From CAYNHF01 sp964397045 (GTDB lineage: Bacteria > Actinomycetota > Acidimicrobiia > Spongiisociales > UBA5794): a stretch of 64,000 nucleotides of DNA. Made by a program: the position numbers and the translations under genes. The stretch lies in NCBI GenBank assembly GCA_964397045.1, contig CAYNHF010000034.1:124001-188000 (forward strand), written 5' to 3'. Below, in pieces: positions 52,648 to 62,492 of this stretch (within the stretch, counting starts at the first letter, position 1; the number at the start of each line of letters is the position of its first letter). A model generated the notes under the pieces. It made no database searches. It saw only the letters and a list, made by a program, of their open reading frames with translations, and was not told the origin of the DNA.

Positions 52648-55008
52648 TCAGGCTGAACGCTCCTTGATGTACCGCGGGATGTCGATCCGGCGGAGGGCAC
52701 GGAGGCCGGGCCATTGCGACAAGAGTGCGACTCCCAGGATGGCCAACGCCGCGAACAGGAACGTCGAAGGTCGAACATAGAGATCAAACGCGAACAGGTC
52801 GCTACTGAAGGTCGCCATCGCGGCTTTCGACATGTAGTAGCCGACGACGAGGCCGATCGGGATTCCGAGCAGCGCGACCAGCATGTTCTCGCCTGTGATG
52901 TACCTCGAGATTGCCCGGCGTTCGGTACCGACGGCGAGCAATGTCGCGATTTCCCTGGATCGTTCGGAGATGTTCACGCTCATCGCACTGAAGATCAACG
53001 CAAACGCCATGGCAGCACCGAAGACCAGCATCACTCCGACGAACGCATAGAACAGCACCATGAGATCCTGCATTACGTTGTAGATGGCTTTAGCGTCCTC
53101 GAACGCCGCCACCTGCGGGAGTTCGGTTACCTCTGCCCGAATCGCAGCCGGGTCGGCGCCTGCGTTGTACCGGATCATCGCAGACGTAGCGGGAAGCGAC
53201 GTGCCTGCCAGTTCCTCAGCCCGATCGCGGGACACGTACGACATCGTCCCCAGTGGTTCGTCGATGAATCCTGCCACGGTCTCCTCGATCGACAAGCCGA
53301 GGCCGGGGATACTCACCTGCACGGTGTCGCCGGGACCAATCTCGAGCAATTCTTCGAGGGCGCTGCCGACGAGTAACCCCTCAGCGGGCAGGGTCACCCA
53401 CTCACCCGTGGAGCTCGCGAACGCATGCATCGAGGTGTCCGCCTCCATGACGACCAGAGCGGTGTCGTAGTGGCGATCAGCAACGACGAACGAGACCGGT
53501 ACCTCTAACACAGGCTCCGCTTCGGCGATGCCATCGACCGACTCGAGCGCGTCTGCCCCTCCGCCGCCGAGTGGTTCAGCGAAGTACACCGAGGCATCCT
53601 CGCGTTGGATCTCGACGAACTGGCGGTCCATCAAGTGCTCGATCGTGTCGATCATCCCCCACGACACCAACACGAGCATGAGCGACAGCACCACGCCGAC
53701 GATCGTGTATGTCGTGCGGCGCGGGTTGCGCTCGACCCCCCGCATCGCCATCCGCCAGGTCAGCGGCAACCGCCGCATGGGGGGGATCACTCGCTCCGGA
53801 ATCGAGGGCTTCCCGCCGCCACTGGGGGTCTCGCCGCGCATGGCGAGAGCAGGTTCGACACGCGATGCCACCAGGGCCGGTGCCAGCGCCGCGAGGAGGC
53901 TCGCGAGCAGCCCGAATCCCACAGCAACGGCCAGGGTGACCGGATAGAACTCGATCAGGGTGATGGGGATCGCCAGTAGGTCGGTGTAGAGGCTGGTGAT
54001 GAGCCTGGCGAGTAGCACCCCTGCGATCGCACCCGGAATCGAGCCAACCAGGCCGGGGAGCAGTCCGTATCCAAGGTAGTGACGCAGCACCTGACGCCGT
54101 GTGAAGCCGTTGGCAAGCAGGACGCCGATATAGGGGCGCTGAGCAGCAACGAGGCGACTGATGGTCACGTATGCCGCCATCGACGCTGCGGCAAGGAAGA
54201 GCACAGGGAAGAACAGCCCCATTTCCTCGAAGCCCTTCAGATCTTCCTCGAGGGCCGCGTTGCCGGCTTGCAGATCACGCGTCATCACGCTGCCGGCGCC
54301 GCTCGCCCAAGCATCCTCGGTCAACCGGGCCGTGAGTGCGTCATCCGGCTCACCGCCCGCGTAGTAGAGCACAACCTCGTTGGGCCCCCCGACGCCGAGG
54401 CGCTCGGCGAGTGCCTCGCCGCCAAACACGACCCCGAAGTTGTCCGGCGATGTGATGATGTTCTGGCGGTCGCGAGCCGGCCAGATGTACTCGGGGGAAG
54501 CAACGACTCCGACGACCCTGGTCTCGATCCAGCCGGCTTCGGCCAGGACCGCTACCGAGTCCCCAGGCCCGAGCCCGAAGTGCTCTGCCATGTGCTCTTC
54601 GACGAGCACGCCTTCCGGCAACGAGGCGTCGAGATATGAACCCTCGAGAACCTTGACCTGGTTCACCGCGGGCTGGTCGCCTGCAGGCATCCCGACGACG
54701 CGACCGAGAAGCTTGGTGCCATCGACCTGGAGCGGGACGTCTGCGACGGTACGGAAGTGGGCGGATTCGACGCCGCTGGTTGCCGCCGCTCCGGCTGCGA
54801 TGGCCTCGACGTCACCACCGGCAATGGTCAGGTTCGCGAACCGATACTCGATGTGAGCGGCGTCATAGGAGGCTCTGAGGTTCTGGAACGAATCGTACGA
54901 CGCGGCAAACAGCATGACGCCGAGGAACATCGTGACTGCCACGGCTATGAACTGCGCTTTGTGGCGACGGACGTCGCGCTCCAGCTTCCGAGTAAGCGGA
55001 CTCACCAT
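52648..55008 (-). CDS. FtsX-like ABC permease
   Basis: 786 residues with MacB/FtsX topology doubled: N-terminal TM (about 19-38), an outer domain of about 220 residues, a TM group near 270-370, and a second membrane-outer-membrane set ending with three segments near 650-770. Members of this layout export lipoproteins, lipids or peptides, or act as mechanotransmitters. ATG 55008 (GTG 55005 also usable) overlaps the ATPase gene by 7 bases. Confidence 0.85.
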   Translation of the reverse strand: MVSPLTRKLERDVRRHKAQFIAVAVTMFLGVMLFAASYDSFQNLRASYDAAHIEYRFANLTIAGGDVEAIAAGAAATSGVESAHFRTVADVPLQVDGTKLLGRVVGMPAGDQPAVNQVKVLEGSYLDASLPEGVLVEEHMAEHFGLGPGDSVAVLAEAGWIETRVVGVVASPEYIWPARDRQNIITSPDNFGVVFGGEALAERLGVGGPNEVVLYYAGGEPDDALTARLTEDAWASGAGSVMTRDLQAGNAALEEDLKGFEEMGLFFPVLFLAAASMAAYVTISRLVAAQRPYIGVLLANGFTRRQVLRHYLGYGLLPGLVGSIPGAIAGVLLARLITSLYTDLLAIPITLIEFYPVTLAVAVGFGLLASLLAALAPALVASRVEPALAMRGETPSGGGKPSIPERVIPPMRRLPLTWRMAMRGVERNPRRTTYTIVGVVLSLMLVLVSWGMIDTIEHLMDRQFVEIQREDASVYFAEPLGGGGADALESVDGIAEAEPVLEVPVSFVVADRHYDTALVVMEADTSMHAFASSTGEWVTLPAEGLLVGSALEELLEIGPGDTVQVSIPGLGLSIEETVAGFIDEPLGTMSYVSRDRAEELAGTSLPATSAMIRYNAGADPAAIRAEVTELPQVAAFEDAKAIYNVMQDLMVLFYAFVGVMLVFGAAMAFALIFSAMSVNISERSREIATLLAVGTERRAISRYITGENMLVALLGIPIGLVVGYYMSKAAMATFSSDLFAFDLYVRPSTFLFAALAILGVALLSQWPGLRALRRIDIPRYIKERSA

Positions 55009-55706
55009 GCGAGCTCCGCAGGGTCGCGCGGCGACTCATGACGGACATCATCGACGATACCGCCGGAGCGAAGCCGGATGACCCGATCAGCAACGTCGCC
55101 GATCGCCGCGTTGTGCGTCACGAGGAGCACCGTCTGACCGTTGTCGCGATTCAGCTGACGGAGCTGTCCGATGATCATGCGCCCAGTCTCGAAGTCGAGC
55201 TCACCCGTTGGTTCGTCACACAGGAGGATCGGTGGCGCCTTGACCAGCGCGCGTGCAATGGCGACCCGTTGTTGCTCACCGCCCGAGAGCTGCGCAGGGA
55301 AGTGATCCATCCTGTCCGTCAAGCCCACCTGCTCGAGTGCGCGCCGCGATTGCTCGATACCGTCTTGCATCGTGAGGTTGGCGACCAACTCGATGTTCTC
55401 GAGTGCCGTCAGGGTGGGGATCAAGTTGAAGAACTGAAACACGATCCCGATGTGGTTACGGCGAAAGTCGACCCGGGTGTCTGTGCCGAGATTGGCAAGA
55501 TCGATACCGTCGACCTGGAGCGTCCCTTGCGTGGGAAAGTCGATGGCGCCAAGAAGATTCAGCATGGTGGTCTTTCCGGAGCCGCTCGGTCCGAGGATCA
55601 CCGTGAAGCCTCCTCCTGCTACGTCCAGGTCAACGGAACGTAGCGCGTGCACCGCGGTGTGGCCCTCTCCGTAGGTCTTCCACACATCTTTCATGACGAT
55701 CGACAT
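55002..55706 (-). CDS. LolD/MacB-type ABC ATPase
   Basis: 234 residues. Walker A GPSGSGKTT near 38-46, Q-loop GIVFQFFNLIP, signature LSGGEQQRVAIARAL, Walker B ILLCDEPTGELDFETG, all typical of the MacB/LolD branch. Partner of the downstream FtsX-like permease. Its ATG overlaps the TetR stop by one base. Confidence 0.92.
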   Translation of the reverse strand: MSIVMKDVWKTYGEGHTAVHALRSVDLDVAGGGFTVILGPSGSGKTTMLNLLGAIDFPTQGTLQVDGIDLANLGTDTRVDFRRNHIGIVFQFFNLIPTLTALENIELVANLTMQDGIEQSRRALEQVGLTDRMDHFPAQLSGGEQQRVAIARALVKAPPILLCDEPTGELDFETGRMIIGQLRQLNRDNGQTVLLVTHNAAIGDVADRVIRLRSGGIVDDVRHESPRDPAELAW

Positions 55707-56308
55707 CAGTTCTTCCTTTTCGTTGGAGGGGAGGGCTCCAGCAAGGCGGCAATCGCCTTGCCGACCGGGGTGAAATCGATGCCGGGTCGCATGTAGGCGT
55801 GGAGCGCCAGACCGTCGAGCAGTGCGGCCAGCGCGGTGGCGAGGCCCGCGGCATCGGTGGTCGGCGGCAACCCACCCGACTCCGCGTCGGCCTGGATGCG
55901 AGAGACGAGTGCCAACTCATAGGCATCGAGGACTCGCCGCATCATCTCCGCGAGCCGCGGTTCGCGAGGGGCAAGGATCATCGTTTCCATCAGCACGACG
56001 CTGCTCGGATCCTCAGGTTCGAAGGCGTCGAGCAGCGTGCAGAAGCGCTGGATGCCTTCCGCAAGTGTCGACGCTTCCATCACCGCGATGGCGGCTTCGT
56101 TAGCCGTGGTGTCGAGAACCAGTGCCGCGGTCTCGAAACGCAGGTTGTCCATGCTGCCGAAGTAGTAGTGAACCAGGGCCTTGTTGACTCCGGCTCGTTC
56201 CGCAAGTGTTCTGGTACGGAGGCCACCCCAGCCCTTGTCCGCCATCTCAACGACCGCTGCCTCGAGTATCAGGCTGCGAGTAGCAGTTTGGTCGTTTGCC
56301 TTAGGCAT
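55706..56308 (-). CDS. TetR-family regulator
   Basis: 200 residues. N-terminal helix-turn-helix LRTRTLAERAGVNKALVHYYFG (about 30-51) and a ligand-binding C-terminal half. It begins the TetR-ATPase-permease operon and probably controls it in answer to a small ligand. ATG 56308; a palindrome lies 9 bases upstream. Confidence 0.92.
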   Translation of the reverse strand: MPKANDQTATRSLILEAAVVEMADKGWGGLRTRTLAERAGVNKALVHYYFGSMDNLRFETAALVLDTTANEAAIAVMEASTLAEGIQRFCTLLDAFEPEDPSSVVLMETMILAPREPRLAEMMRRVLDAYELALVSRIQADAESGGLPPTTDAAGLATALAALLDGLALHAYMRPGIDFTPVGKAIAALLEPSPPTKRKN

Positions 56309-56316
56309 ATGACCAA

Positions 56317-56330
56317 GATCGCGCTCGATC
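56317..56330. promoter_or_regulatory. Possible TetR operator
   Basis: Inverted repeat GATCG-CGCT-CGATC just upstream of the TetR start. TetR proteins usually bind longer palindromes, so this is at most the core of an autoregulatory site. Confidence 0.3.
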
Positions 56331-56472
56331 GTTACCCTGTCAAGGGCTGATCGTCGCTTCGACCGGAGTTCTCCGCCCAGCCCACACATCGAGGCAAGGA
56401 CATCACATCCTGCACAGCGCATCGCCGAGCCCATTCGCCGGGTAACGTCGCTCCCGGCTGTCCGGAGGATCC

Positions 56473-57501
56473 ATGAGTGCCGAAGACGTGACGATCGCAG
56501 ACCAGGTGACCCGCCTCTACGAGTCGATCGCCGGCTTCCACACCACCCACATGCTCGAGGTCGGGCGCGAACTCGGCATCTGGACCTATCTGGCAGCACA
56601 CCCCGGGGCGACCAGCGAAGCGGTCGCGGCCTCAGGCGACCTCAACCCGTTCTACACCGACATCCTGTGCAAGACCGCTCTGTCTGCGGGAGTGCTAGAG
56701 CGAAGCGCGGAAGGCTGGGAGATGGCTCCACACATGGACGAATTGCTGGGGTCACCGGGGACAACGTTCGACCTGTCTCGAGCCGCCCGCACCCACATCA
56801 TGCTCGGCGAAGACTACGCGGAGTACCCAGAGGCCTTCCGTCGCGGCTCGGATCTCACCTATCAGAACCACGACGCCGGCTTCATGCACGAGGTGGCACA
56901 GAGTCTCCGTTCGCTTCCCTCGATATTCGTCGAAGCAGTCCTTCCCGAACTACCCGAAGTCGGCGCCGCACTGGAGCGAGCTTCCAGTTTGCTCGACATC
57001 GGTTGCGGCGCAGGATGGGCGGTCGTCACCCTCGCCGATCGATATCGACAACTCCACGTTACGGGCGTGGAGGTCGAGCCGGCATCCGTCACGATGGCGC
57101 AGGAACTGGTGGAGAGACGTGGGCTCACCGATCGATGTCAGATCGTTCACGGCGATGCCTCGGCATTCGCGACCGAAGCCGGATTCGACATCGCCACCAT
57201 GTTCCTGGTTTACCACGAGATTGCACCGGAGCGGAAGCGCAACGTGCTGGAGTCCGTGTACGACGCGCTCCACCCTGGGAGCATCCTGGTGATCTTCGAT
57301 GAGGTCTACCCGGAGACGGACGACGAGCTACGGACGATGCCGAGCCGGTACACGGCCCTGGCCCAGTGGTACGAGCTGATCTGGGGCAACGTCATCGACA
57401 CTCGCCCTGCCGTCCTGACCGCGTGTCGCGCGGCAGGCTTCGACGTGGTAGATGAGTTGCCGTATTCGCGATTCCACATCTTCGTCGCCAGAAGGCCCTG
57501 A
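56473..57501 (+). CDS. SAM-dependent methyltransferase with winged-helix N-terminus
   Basis: 342 residues. The N-terminal part (IADQVTRLYESIAGFHTTHM through ATSEAVAASGDLN) resembles the dimerisation/winged-helix region of small-molecule O-methyltransferases; SAM motif I is LLDIGCGAGWAVV near 176-188, with the later motifs GDASAF and FLVYHEI. Probably methylates a small hydrophobic acceptor, which is not identified. ATG 56473 with CGGAGG upstream. First of a plus-strand run with two SDRs. Confidence 0.8.
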   Translation: MSAEDVTIADQVTRLYESIAGFHTTHMLEVGRELGIWTYLAAHPGATSEAVAASGDLNPFYTDILCKTALSAGVLERSAEGWEMAPHMDELLGSPGTTFDLSRAARTHIMLGEDYAEYPEAFRRGSDLTYQNHDAGFMHEVAQSLRSLPSIFVEAVLPELPEVGAALERASSLLDIGCGAGWAVVTLADRYRQLHVTGVEVEPASVTMAQELVERRGLTDRCQIVHGDASAFATEAGFDIATMFLVYHEIAPERKRNVLESVYDALHPGSILVIFDEVYPETDDELRTMPSRYTALAQWYELIWGNVIDTRPAVLTACRAAGFDVVDELPYSRFHIFVARRP

Positions 57502-57594
57502 AGGAGTCCAGCCGCGGCCACCGGGGTTCTCCGTGCCGCCATTTCCATCTGGTGTGTAGGTTGGCCCGCATCACCCACCGGTCGGAGATGAGCG

Positions 57595-58323
57595 ATGTCC
57601 CGAGTTGCCATGATCACAGGAGCCGCCGGTGGCCTCGGCCTGGCCTGCGCCAGGCACTTCGGAGACGGCGGCCTCCGCCTCGTCCTCGTCGACCTCGACG
57701 AAACTGCCCTGGGCGATACGGTGGCATCACTGAACACCGCAGGCCGCCCGGTGATCGGCCTGCCCACCGACGTGCGGACGGCGAGCGCGTGCCGCACCGC
57801 GATGCAAGCTGCGGTCGCCGAGTACGGCAGGGTCGACGTGCTCGTGAACGCGGCAGGGGTGTACCCACGGGTCGCACCCCTCGAGATCACTGAAAAGCAG
57901 TGGCGGCTCGACTTCGATGTCAACGTGCTCGGCACCTACTTCATGATGGTGGCCGCAGTCGCCGACATGCGGACCAGGCAGCGGGGCCACATCGTCAACG
58001 TGAGTTCGGTCGATGCCTTCATCGCCAAGCCGCAGAACGCGCACTACGCGGCCACCAAAGCGGCAGTTGTGAGCCTGACGCGATCCATCGCAGAGGAGGT
58101 CGCGCCACTCGGCATCCTGGTGAATGCAGTCGCGCCGGGGCCGATGGCGACCGAGCGAGCGAAAGCGACCGACTGGTACGCATCGATGGTCGAAGGGCTT
58201 CCGACCCGAGCCGCCATCGAGCCTGAAGAGGTTGCTGACACGGTTGCGTTCTTGAGTCGTGAGGGCAACGTCAGCACCACAGGAGAAACCGTCATCGTGA
58301 GCGGCGGCGGAGTGATCGTTTGA
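57595..58323 (+). CDS. Short-chain dehydrogenase/reductase (SDR) A
   Basis: 242 residues, classical SDR: cofactor motif TGAAGGLG (8-15), NAAG, catalytic Ser in NVSSVDAF, YAATK, and PGPMATE. Substrate unknown. ATG 57595 with a GAGATGAG-like site. Followed 13 bases later by SDR B. Confidence 0.88.
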   Translation: MSRVAMITGAAGGLGLACARHFGDGGLRLVLVDLDETALGDTVASLNTAGRPVIGLPTDVRTASACRTAMQAAVAEYGRVDVLVNAAGVYPRVAPLEITEKQWRLDFDVNVLGTYFMMVAAVADMRTRQRGHIVNVSSVDAFIAKPQNAHYAATKAAVVSLTRSIAEEVAPLGILVNAVAPGPMATERAKATDWYASMVEGLPTRAAIEPEEVADTVAFLSREGNVSTTGETVIVSGGGVIV

Positions 58324-58336
58324 GAAGGGACTCCAC

Positions 58337-59074
58337 ATGACCTATGAAACCGCGCTCGTCACCGGAGCCTCACGCGGGATCGGCGCCGCCGTCGTCTCGG
58401 AGTTGCGCGACAGGGGGTTGCTGGTGCACGCCGTAGCTCGCCCCAGCCCGGAGCTATCGGCACTTTCGACCGACCCGCTTGTCACGGCTCACCCCATCGA
58501 CGTGCGGGACACCGCAGCGTTGACTGCCCTCATCAGAGCGACGCAACCGGACGTGATCGTCAACAACGCCGGTATCCTCCCGCAGCTCGCCGGGTTCGCT
58601 GAGCTGACGCCGGACACGATCGACCAGTCCGTCGACGTCAATTTGCGTGCCGCGCTCCACGCCAGCCACGCGGCTCTGCAATCGATGATCGATCGAAATC
58701 GGGGCCACATCTTCCTGGTGGGGTCCGTTGCCGGCCGACTGCCCTCACCGAATACCGCGGTGTACTCCGCGACGAAGGCCGCGCTCCACATGTTCGCGGA
58801 CACCCTGCGTCTCGATCTGCTGGGCACCGCGATCCGGGTGACGACCGTCATGCCGGGGCGGGTCGAGACCGGCATCTACGACGGAGCGCTCGGCGGGCAC
58901 GACCAGGCGCAGCAGCTGCTGTACGCGGGCACCGAAGCGGTCCAGCCGGCAGACGTTGCCCATGCGGTCGGCGCTGCACTCGACATGCCGCCCAACGTAG
59001 ACACCACCACCATCGAGCTGATGCCGACCCGGCAAGCCTATGGCGGGAACCAGCTCGCACGCAGCGACGACTGA
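58337..59074 (+). CDS. Short-chain dehydrogenase/reductase (SDR) B
   Basis: 245 residues, classical SDR: TGASRGIG (9-16), NNAG, LVGSVAGRL, YSATK, and PGRVETG. 13 bases after SDR A, likely the same operon. The two are not recent duplicates. Substrate unknown. Confidence 0.88.
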   Translation: MTYETALVTGASRGIGAAVVSELRDRGLLVHAVARPSPELSALSTDPLVTAHPIDVRDTAALTALIRATQPDVIVNNAGILPQLAGFAELTPDTIDQSVDVNLRAALHASHAALQSMIDRNRGHIFLVGSVAGRLPSPNTAVYSATKAALHMFADTLRLDLLGTAIRVTTVMPGRVETGIYDGALGGHDQAQQLLYAGTEAVQPADVAHAVGAALDMPPNVDTTTIELMPTRQAYGGNQLARSDD

Positions 59075-59234
59075 CGACCGATGGCCATCGCGATGACCCG
59101 CTCGCGTGGGACCTGGGATGTCGGGATGACAGGACCGCCTGGCAACGTCGGAACCCGCCTATCGTTGGAGTCACCGTCTCAGTGATCCGTGTAGCTCGGT
59201 GCAGCGCTGGTCGAGGAGGGCAGGTGGCGTGGCG

Positions 59235-59846
59235 TCAGTCGAGCTTGGACACCGCTATCGCCGACACCACTCGGCCAATGCTGGCGCCCACCAGGGAGCC
59301 GATGATCACGTCTCCCGGGTAGTGCACTCCTGTGTGGACTCTCGAATAGGCCACCCCTGCCGCCAGGAAGTTGAGCGGGGTACTCAGCACAGGAATGAAC
59401 GCCGCAACCCCGGTCGCGAACGCGAAGGCAGACGCCGAGTGGCCGGAGGGGAACGAGGTCGAATCCGGCATTCGAACCCGCCGCTCCTCCGGGACGTCCT
59501 CACCCCCCCGGTTCGGCCGACTCCGCGGCGCCAGCCGCTTCAGACCCTGATTCACAATCAGTGAGGTAGCAGCGATGCAGACGAGGCCGGTTGCCGCGGC
59601 TTTGCGTCCCGTCTTTCCGCCGACCAGAGCCAGACCTCCCGCCACACCAAACCAGAGTCGCGAGTAGTTGGCAGCGTTGGAGAGCTGGCGCAACGGCTCA
59701 TCCAGAGTAGGAGTCGGCGTATCGGCGATGGCGGCATAGACCGCCTCATCGAGCTGCTTCAGTTCCTCGACGGCCAGCCCCCGCCAATCACCGCCACCAG
59801 TTCCTGCTGAACCGGTCGTGGAGTCGTCACCGGCGGGGCTGCTCAC
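59235..59846 (-). CDS. PAP2-type phosphatase
   Basis: 203 residues with all three PAP2 motifs: KRLAPRSRP (K-x6-RP), PSGHSASA and SRVHTGVHYPGD. Three to four hydrophobic segments. Likely removes phosphate from phosphatidate, or from an isoprenyl diphosphate, outside or in the membrane. ATG overlaps the stop of the lipid-kinase gene by 4 bases (ATGA). Confidence 0.9.
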   Translation of the reverse strand: MSSPAGDDSTTGSAGTGGGDWRGLAVEELKQLDEAVYAAIADTPTPTLDEPLRQLSNAANYSRLWFGVAGGLALVGGKTGRKAAATGLVCIAATSLIVNQGLKRLAPRSRPNRGGEDVPEERRVRMPDSTSFPSGHSASAFAFATGVAAFIPVLSTPLNFLAAGVAYSRVHTGVHYPGDVIIGSLVGASIGRVVSAIAVSKLD

Positions 59847-60949
59847 GCCTCGATCCCCTCCGCTTCGTCGTCCTCGCCACCCAGTTGGGCCAGATCCAGG
59901 AACTTGGCCACCATGGCGTCGCGCCGTGGCACGAACCCCGGCTTGGTCCCTTGCGGGACGAGCACACGCAAGCTCTTTGGCCGGATCTCGAGGGTGAGCG
60001 GGCTGGTGAACTTCAGCGCCTCGCCGTCGACACCGGCCTCGATAGCTGTGTTGGATTCGACGCGAAGAGAACCGGTCTCCCAGTCCTGGACGTTGGGCAG
60101 GTCTGCAAGAGCCTGAAGGGCGAAATCCTCCGAGCCGGAGAGCGAGGTCACGGTGGTGACCCCGAGTCGTCCGGCGTCGAGGCGAAGACGCCGGCCGTAG
60201 TCCGGCGGGCCGGTGAACACGTATGGGTTATTGGAGATCAGAACCAGGGGCACCTGCTCATGGCGCTTGCCGTCCGGCGTCGCGAACCGAAGCGGAGGAA
60301 GGCTGTCCGGGTCCTCGGCGGCTTCCTTGACGACGGCAGAGATCGTCTCCGTCTTCGCCTCGCGATAGCCCTCCCGGTGAACCGCGATCGCGTATACCCC
60401 GAGGCTGACATTGTTGATGAAGACGTGCCCATTGGCCGTCGCGCTATCGACGGTGAGTAGGTCACCCTTGTCGACTGCGGCCAGGGCCGCCAGCGGATCG
60501 TCGCGGTCGAGCCCGAGATCGAGTGCGAAATGGTTGCGCGTACCGACGGGAATGCAGAAGAACGGAACATCCCGCTCCATTGCCACCCCGGCAACCAGCG
60601 CCAGTGATCCGTCACCGCCGGCCATGCCGATCGCATCTGAGCCGGCGCTGATCGCATCATGGGCCAGCGTCGCGAGCTCGTCTCCGCGCTCGAGCATGAT
60701 CACGCGTAGGCCCCGCTTGCGTGCCGCATCGGCCAGACCGATCTCGTCCGCTTTGCCGTCTCCGCTCCAGCGGTTGATGATGAGGGCCGGGCTCGTGACC
60801 CGGGCACGCCGCCTCCCGTACGTGGTTCGGTTCTTGACCAGGGACCGAACCCCTTGCCTCCAGAACCGGGTGCTGATCAGGATTCCGATCACCATGCCGG
60901 CCAGCAACCAGCGTAGGTTCCGTTTCTGCTGTGTCATATCTGCTGCCAT
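59843..60949 (-). CDS. Diacylglycerol-kinase-like lipid kinase
   Basis: 368 residues: an N-terminal membrane segment (about 13-30), then the DAGK catalytic domain with AGGDGSLALVAG near 107-118 and PVGTRNHFALDLGL near 137-150 (GTRNHF in place of the usual GTGNDF). Phosphorylates diacylglycerol or a related lipid. ATG 60949. Coupled to PAP2: a kinase and a phosphatase in one unit. Confidence 0.85.
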   Translation of the reverse strand: MAADMTQQKRNLRWLLAGMVIGILISTRFWRQGVRSLVKNRTTYGRRRARVTSPALIINRWSGDGKADEIGLADAARKRGLRVIMLERGDELATLAHDAISAGSDAIGMAGGDGSLALVAGVAMERDVPFFCIPVGTRNHFALDLGLDRDDPLAALAAVDKGDLLTVDSATANGHVFINNVSLGVYAIAVHREGYREAKTETISAVVKEAAEDPDSLPPLRFATPDGKRHEQVPLVLISNNPYVFTGPPDYGRRLRLDAGRLGVTTVTSLSGSEDFALQALADLPNVQDWETGSLRVESNTAIEAGVDGEALKFTSPLTLEIRPKSLRVLVPQGTKPGFVPRRDAMVAKFLDLAQLGGEDDEAEGIEA

Positions 60950-61033
60950 CAGGCGATGCTACCGCGTCGGTGCCGCCCGTCGTTCGACGCGGCAGAATGT
61001 GTCGGCAAGAGCGCGGACGCACCGCGGATTTGA

Positions 61034-62401
61034 TCAGGATGCCGTCGAGTCATCCGTTCCGGAGAGATTGAATGCCGGCGTTGGGCGTCTGCGGGGTATT
61101 GCGCCGAGAGCAACGATCCCGACCGCGTACAGGCCCAGGATCCACCCCAGCATCTCACCCTCCTCCGAGACCAGGCTGAGCGTGGTGGAGGCCGCGATCG
61201 CTGCCACCGAGGCACTGAGCCCCACAAGCAGCCTCAGCCATCCCACGTCGCCGGGGCGGAAGGCGTGCTCGAAGCGCCCGAAGACGGCGACGACGCCCGC
61301 GAGGACGAGACCGAGGACCGCGACCCAGACGATCCGCGTGACCCACCACAACACCGTCAGGGGTTCGATGTCGAAGCCGACGCCGATTGCGTAACCGGCC
61401 AGAACTACGAGCGCGAGAGCGGTGACATGCCAGATGTAGACCGTCATCATCACGGTGTGGAGTGCCACCACGGCCGTCCACGGTCGCCGGCGCTGCATCC
61501 AGGCCTGCGCACCTGGTTCGAATAGGCGCAGCAGTCCGTATTGGAACACGCCGAGCGTCACCATCACGATGGTCGGCGGCAGCGTGTTGTTCTCCGGAGC
61601 CCCCGGGACCGCGACCATCGACACCGGGTAGGGGCCGAACACGGTGAGCCAGATGGTGATGCCGAGCCCGGCAGCCGCAATTCCGAGGGCGGCGATCCGA
61701 CTGAGGGATCGTCGCCCGTCTGCCCAGCCGTAGCCGACCTGGTGAACCGCGAGCCAGACGAATAGGAAATTCGCCCACCCGATCCAAGCGGCGTCCACCG
61801 TGAACCGCACAACGTCGATCCCGATCGCGGCCACCACCAGCAGCGCGACCGACCACCAGCGGATTCTCTGCCAGGCTGCTGCCGTCAACGGAGTCGCCGC
61901 CACCACCAGGAGGTAGACCCCCAGGAACCAGAGCGGTACGACGGCGTTCCAGGCGCCGGAATGGATAATCCGATCGGAGACCCCCAACACCAGGGTCACC
62001 AGCGCTAGGACCGTGACGAAGGCAATGAAAGGTCCCACCGGTGTCATCAGCCGCTTCGCCCGGGTGGCGATCCACCGCTCCAACGCAACACCATTCGTAT
62101 CGGCCCGATGCGACGATTTGTAGTTGGAATAGCCGCCGACCAGGAAGAAGACCGGAATCACCTGAACGATCCAGGTCAGCCAGTGGGTGTCTGCCGACAG
62201 GCTGAGGATGTTCGTGAACCGCAAGACGTCGCTCTCGGTGATCCAGACAGCCGCACCGATCCAGTGCCCGAGCACCACCAGGATGATCGAGATGGCCCGG
62301 TACAGGTCCACCGCACGATTCCGGCCGGCAGGGGTGGCCGCGACGAGATCCTCGATCCGGTTCACCGATGCATTGTCCCAGCCGACCTTCGTCCGCACCA
62401 T
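61034..62401 (-). CDS. Acyltransferase-3 (OafA-like) membrane protein
   Basis: About 455 residues with ten or more membrane segments. AT3 motifs: RAVDLYRAISIILVVLGHW at the start (R-x10-H core), PVFFLVGGYSNYKS, and WFLGVYLLVVAATPLTA. Such enzymes O-acylate sugars, peptidoglycan or lipids at the membrane. Start uncertain among ATG 62401, GTG 62416 and an internal GTG. Divergent from the PlsC-like gene. Confidence 0.82.
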   Translation of the reverse strand: MVRTKVGWDNASVNRIEDLVAATPAGRNRAVDLYRAISIILVVLGHWIGAAVWITESDVLRFTNILSLSADTHWLTWIVQVIPVFFLVGGYSNYKSSHRADTNGVALERWIATRAKRLMTPVGPFIAFVTVLALVTLVLGVSDRIIHSGAWNAVVPLWFLGVYLLVVAATPLTAAAWQRIRWWSVALLVVAAIGIDVVRFTVDAAWIGWANFLFVWLAVHQVGYGWADGRRSLSRIAALGIAAAGLGITIWLTVFGPYPVSMVAVPGAPENNTLPPTIVMVTLGVFQYGLLRLFEPGAQAWMQRRRPWTAVVALHTVMMTVYIWHVTALALVVLAGYAIGVGFDIEPLTVLWWVTRIVWVAVLGLVLAGVVAVFGRFEHAFRPGDVGWLRLLVGLSASVAAIAASTTLSLVSEEGEMLGWILGLYAVGIVALGAIPRRRPTPAFNLSGTDDSTAS

Positions 62402-62492
62402 CCTTAGGCTCGACACCTCGGCCGCTTATCCCGGGCAAGGCCTCTGGTGGGAAACCGGGAGGAGCGGTGCCGCTCACCTAGCCTGTCGGCTC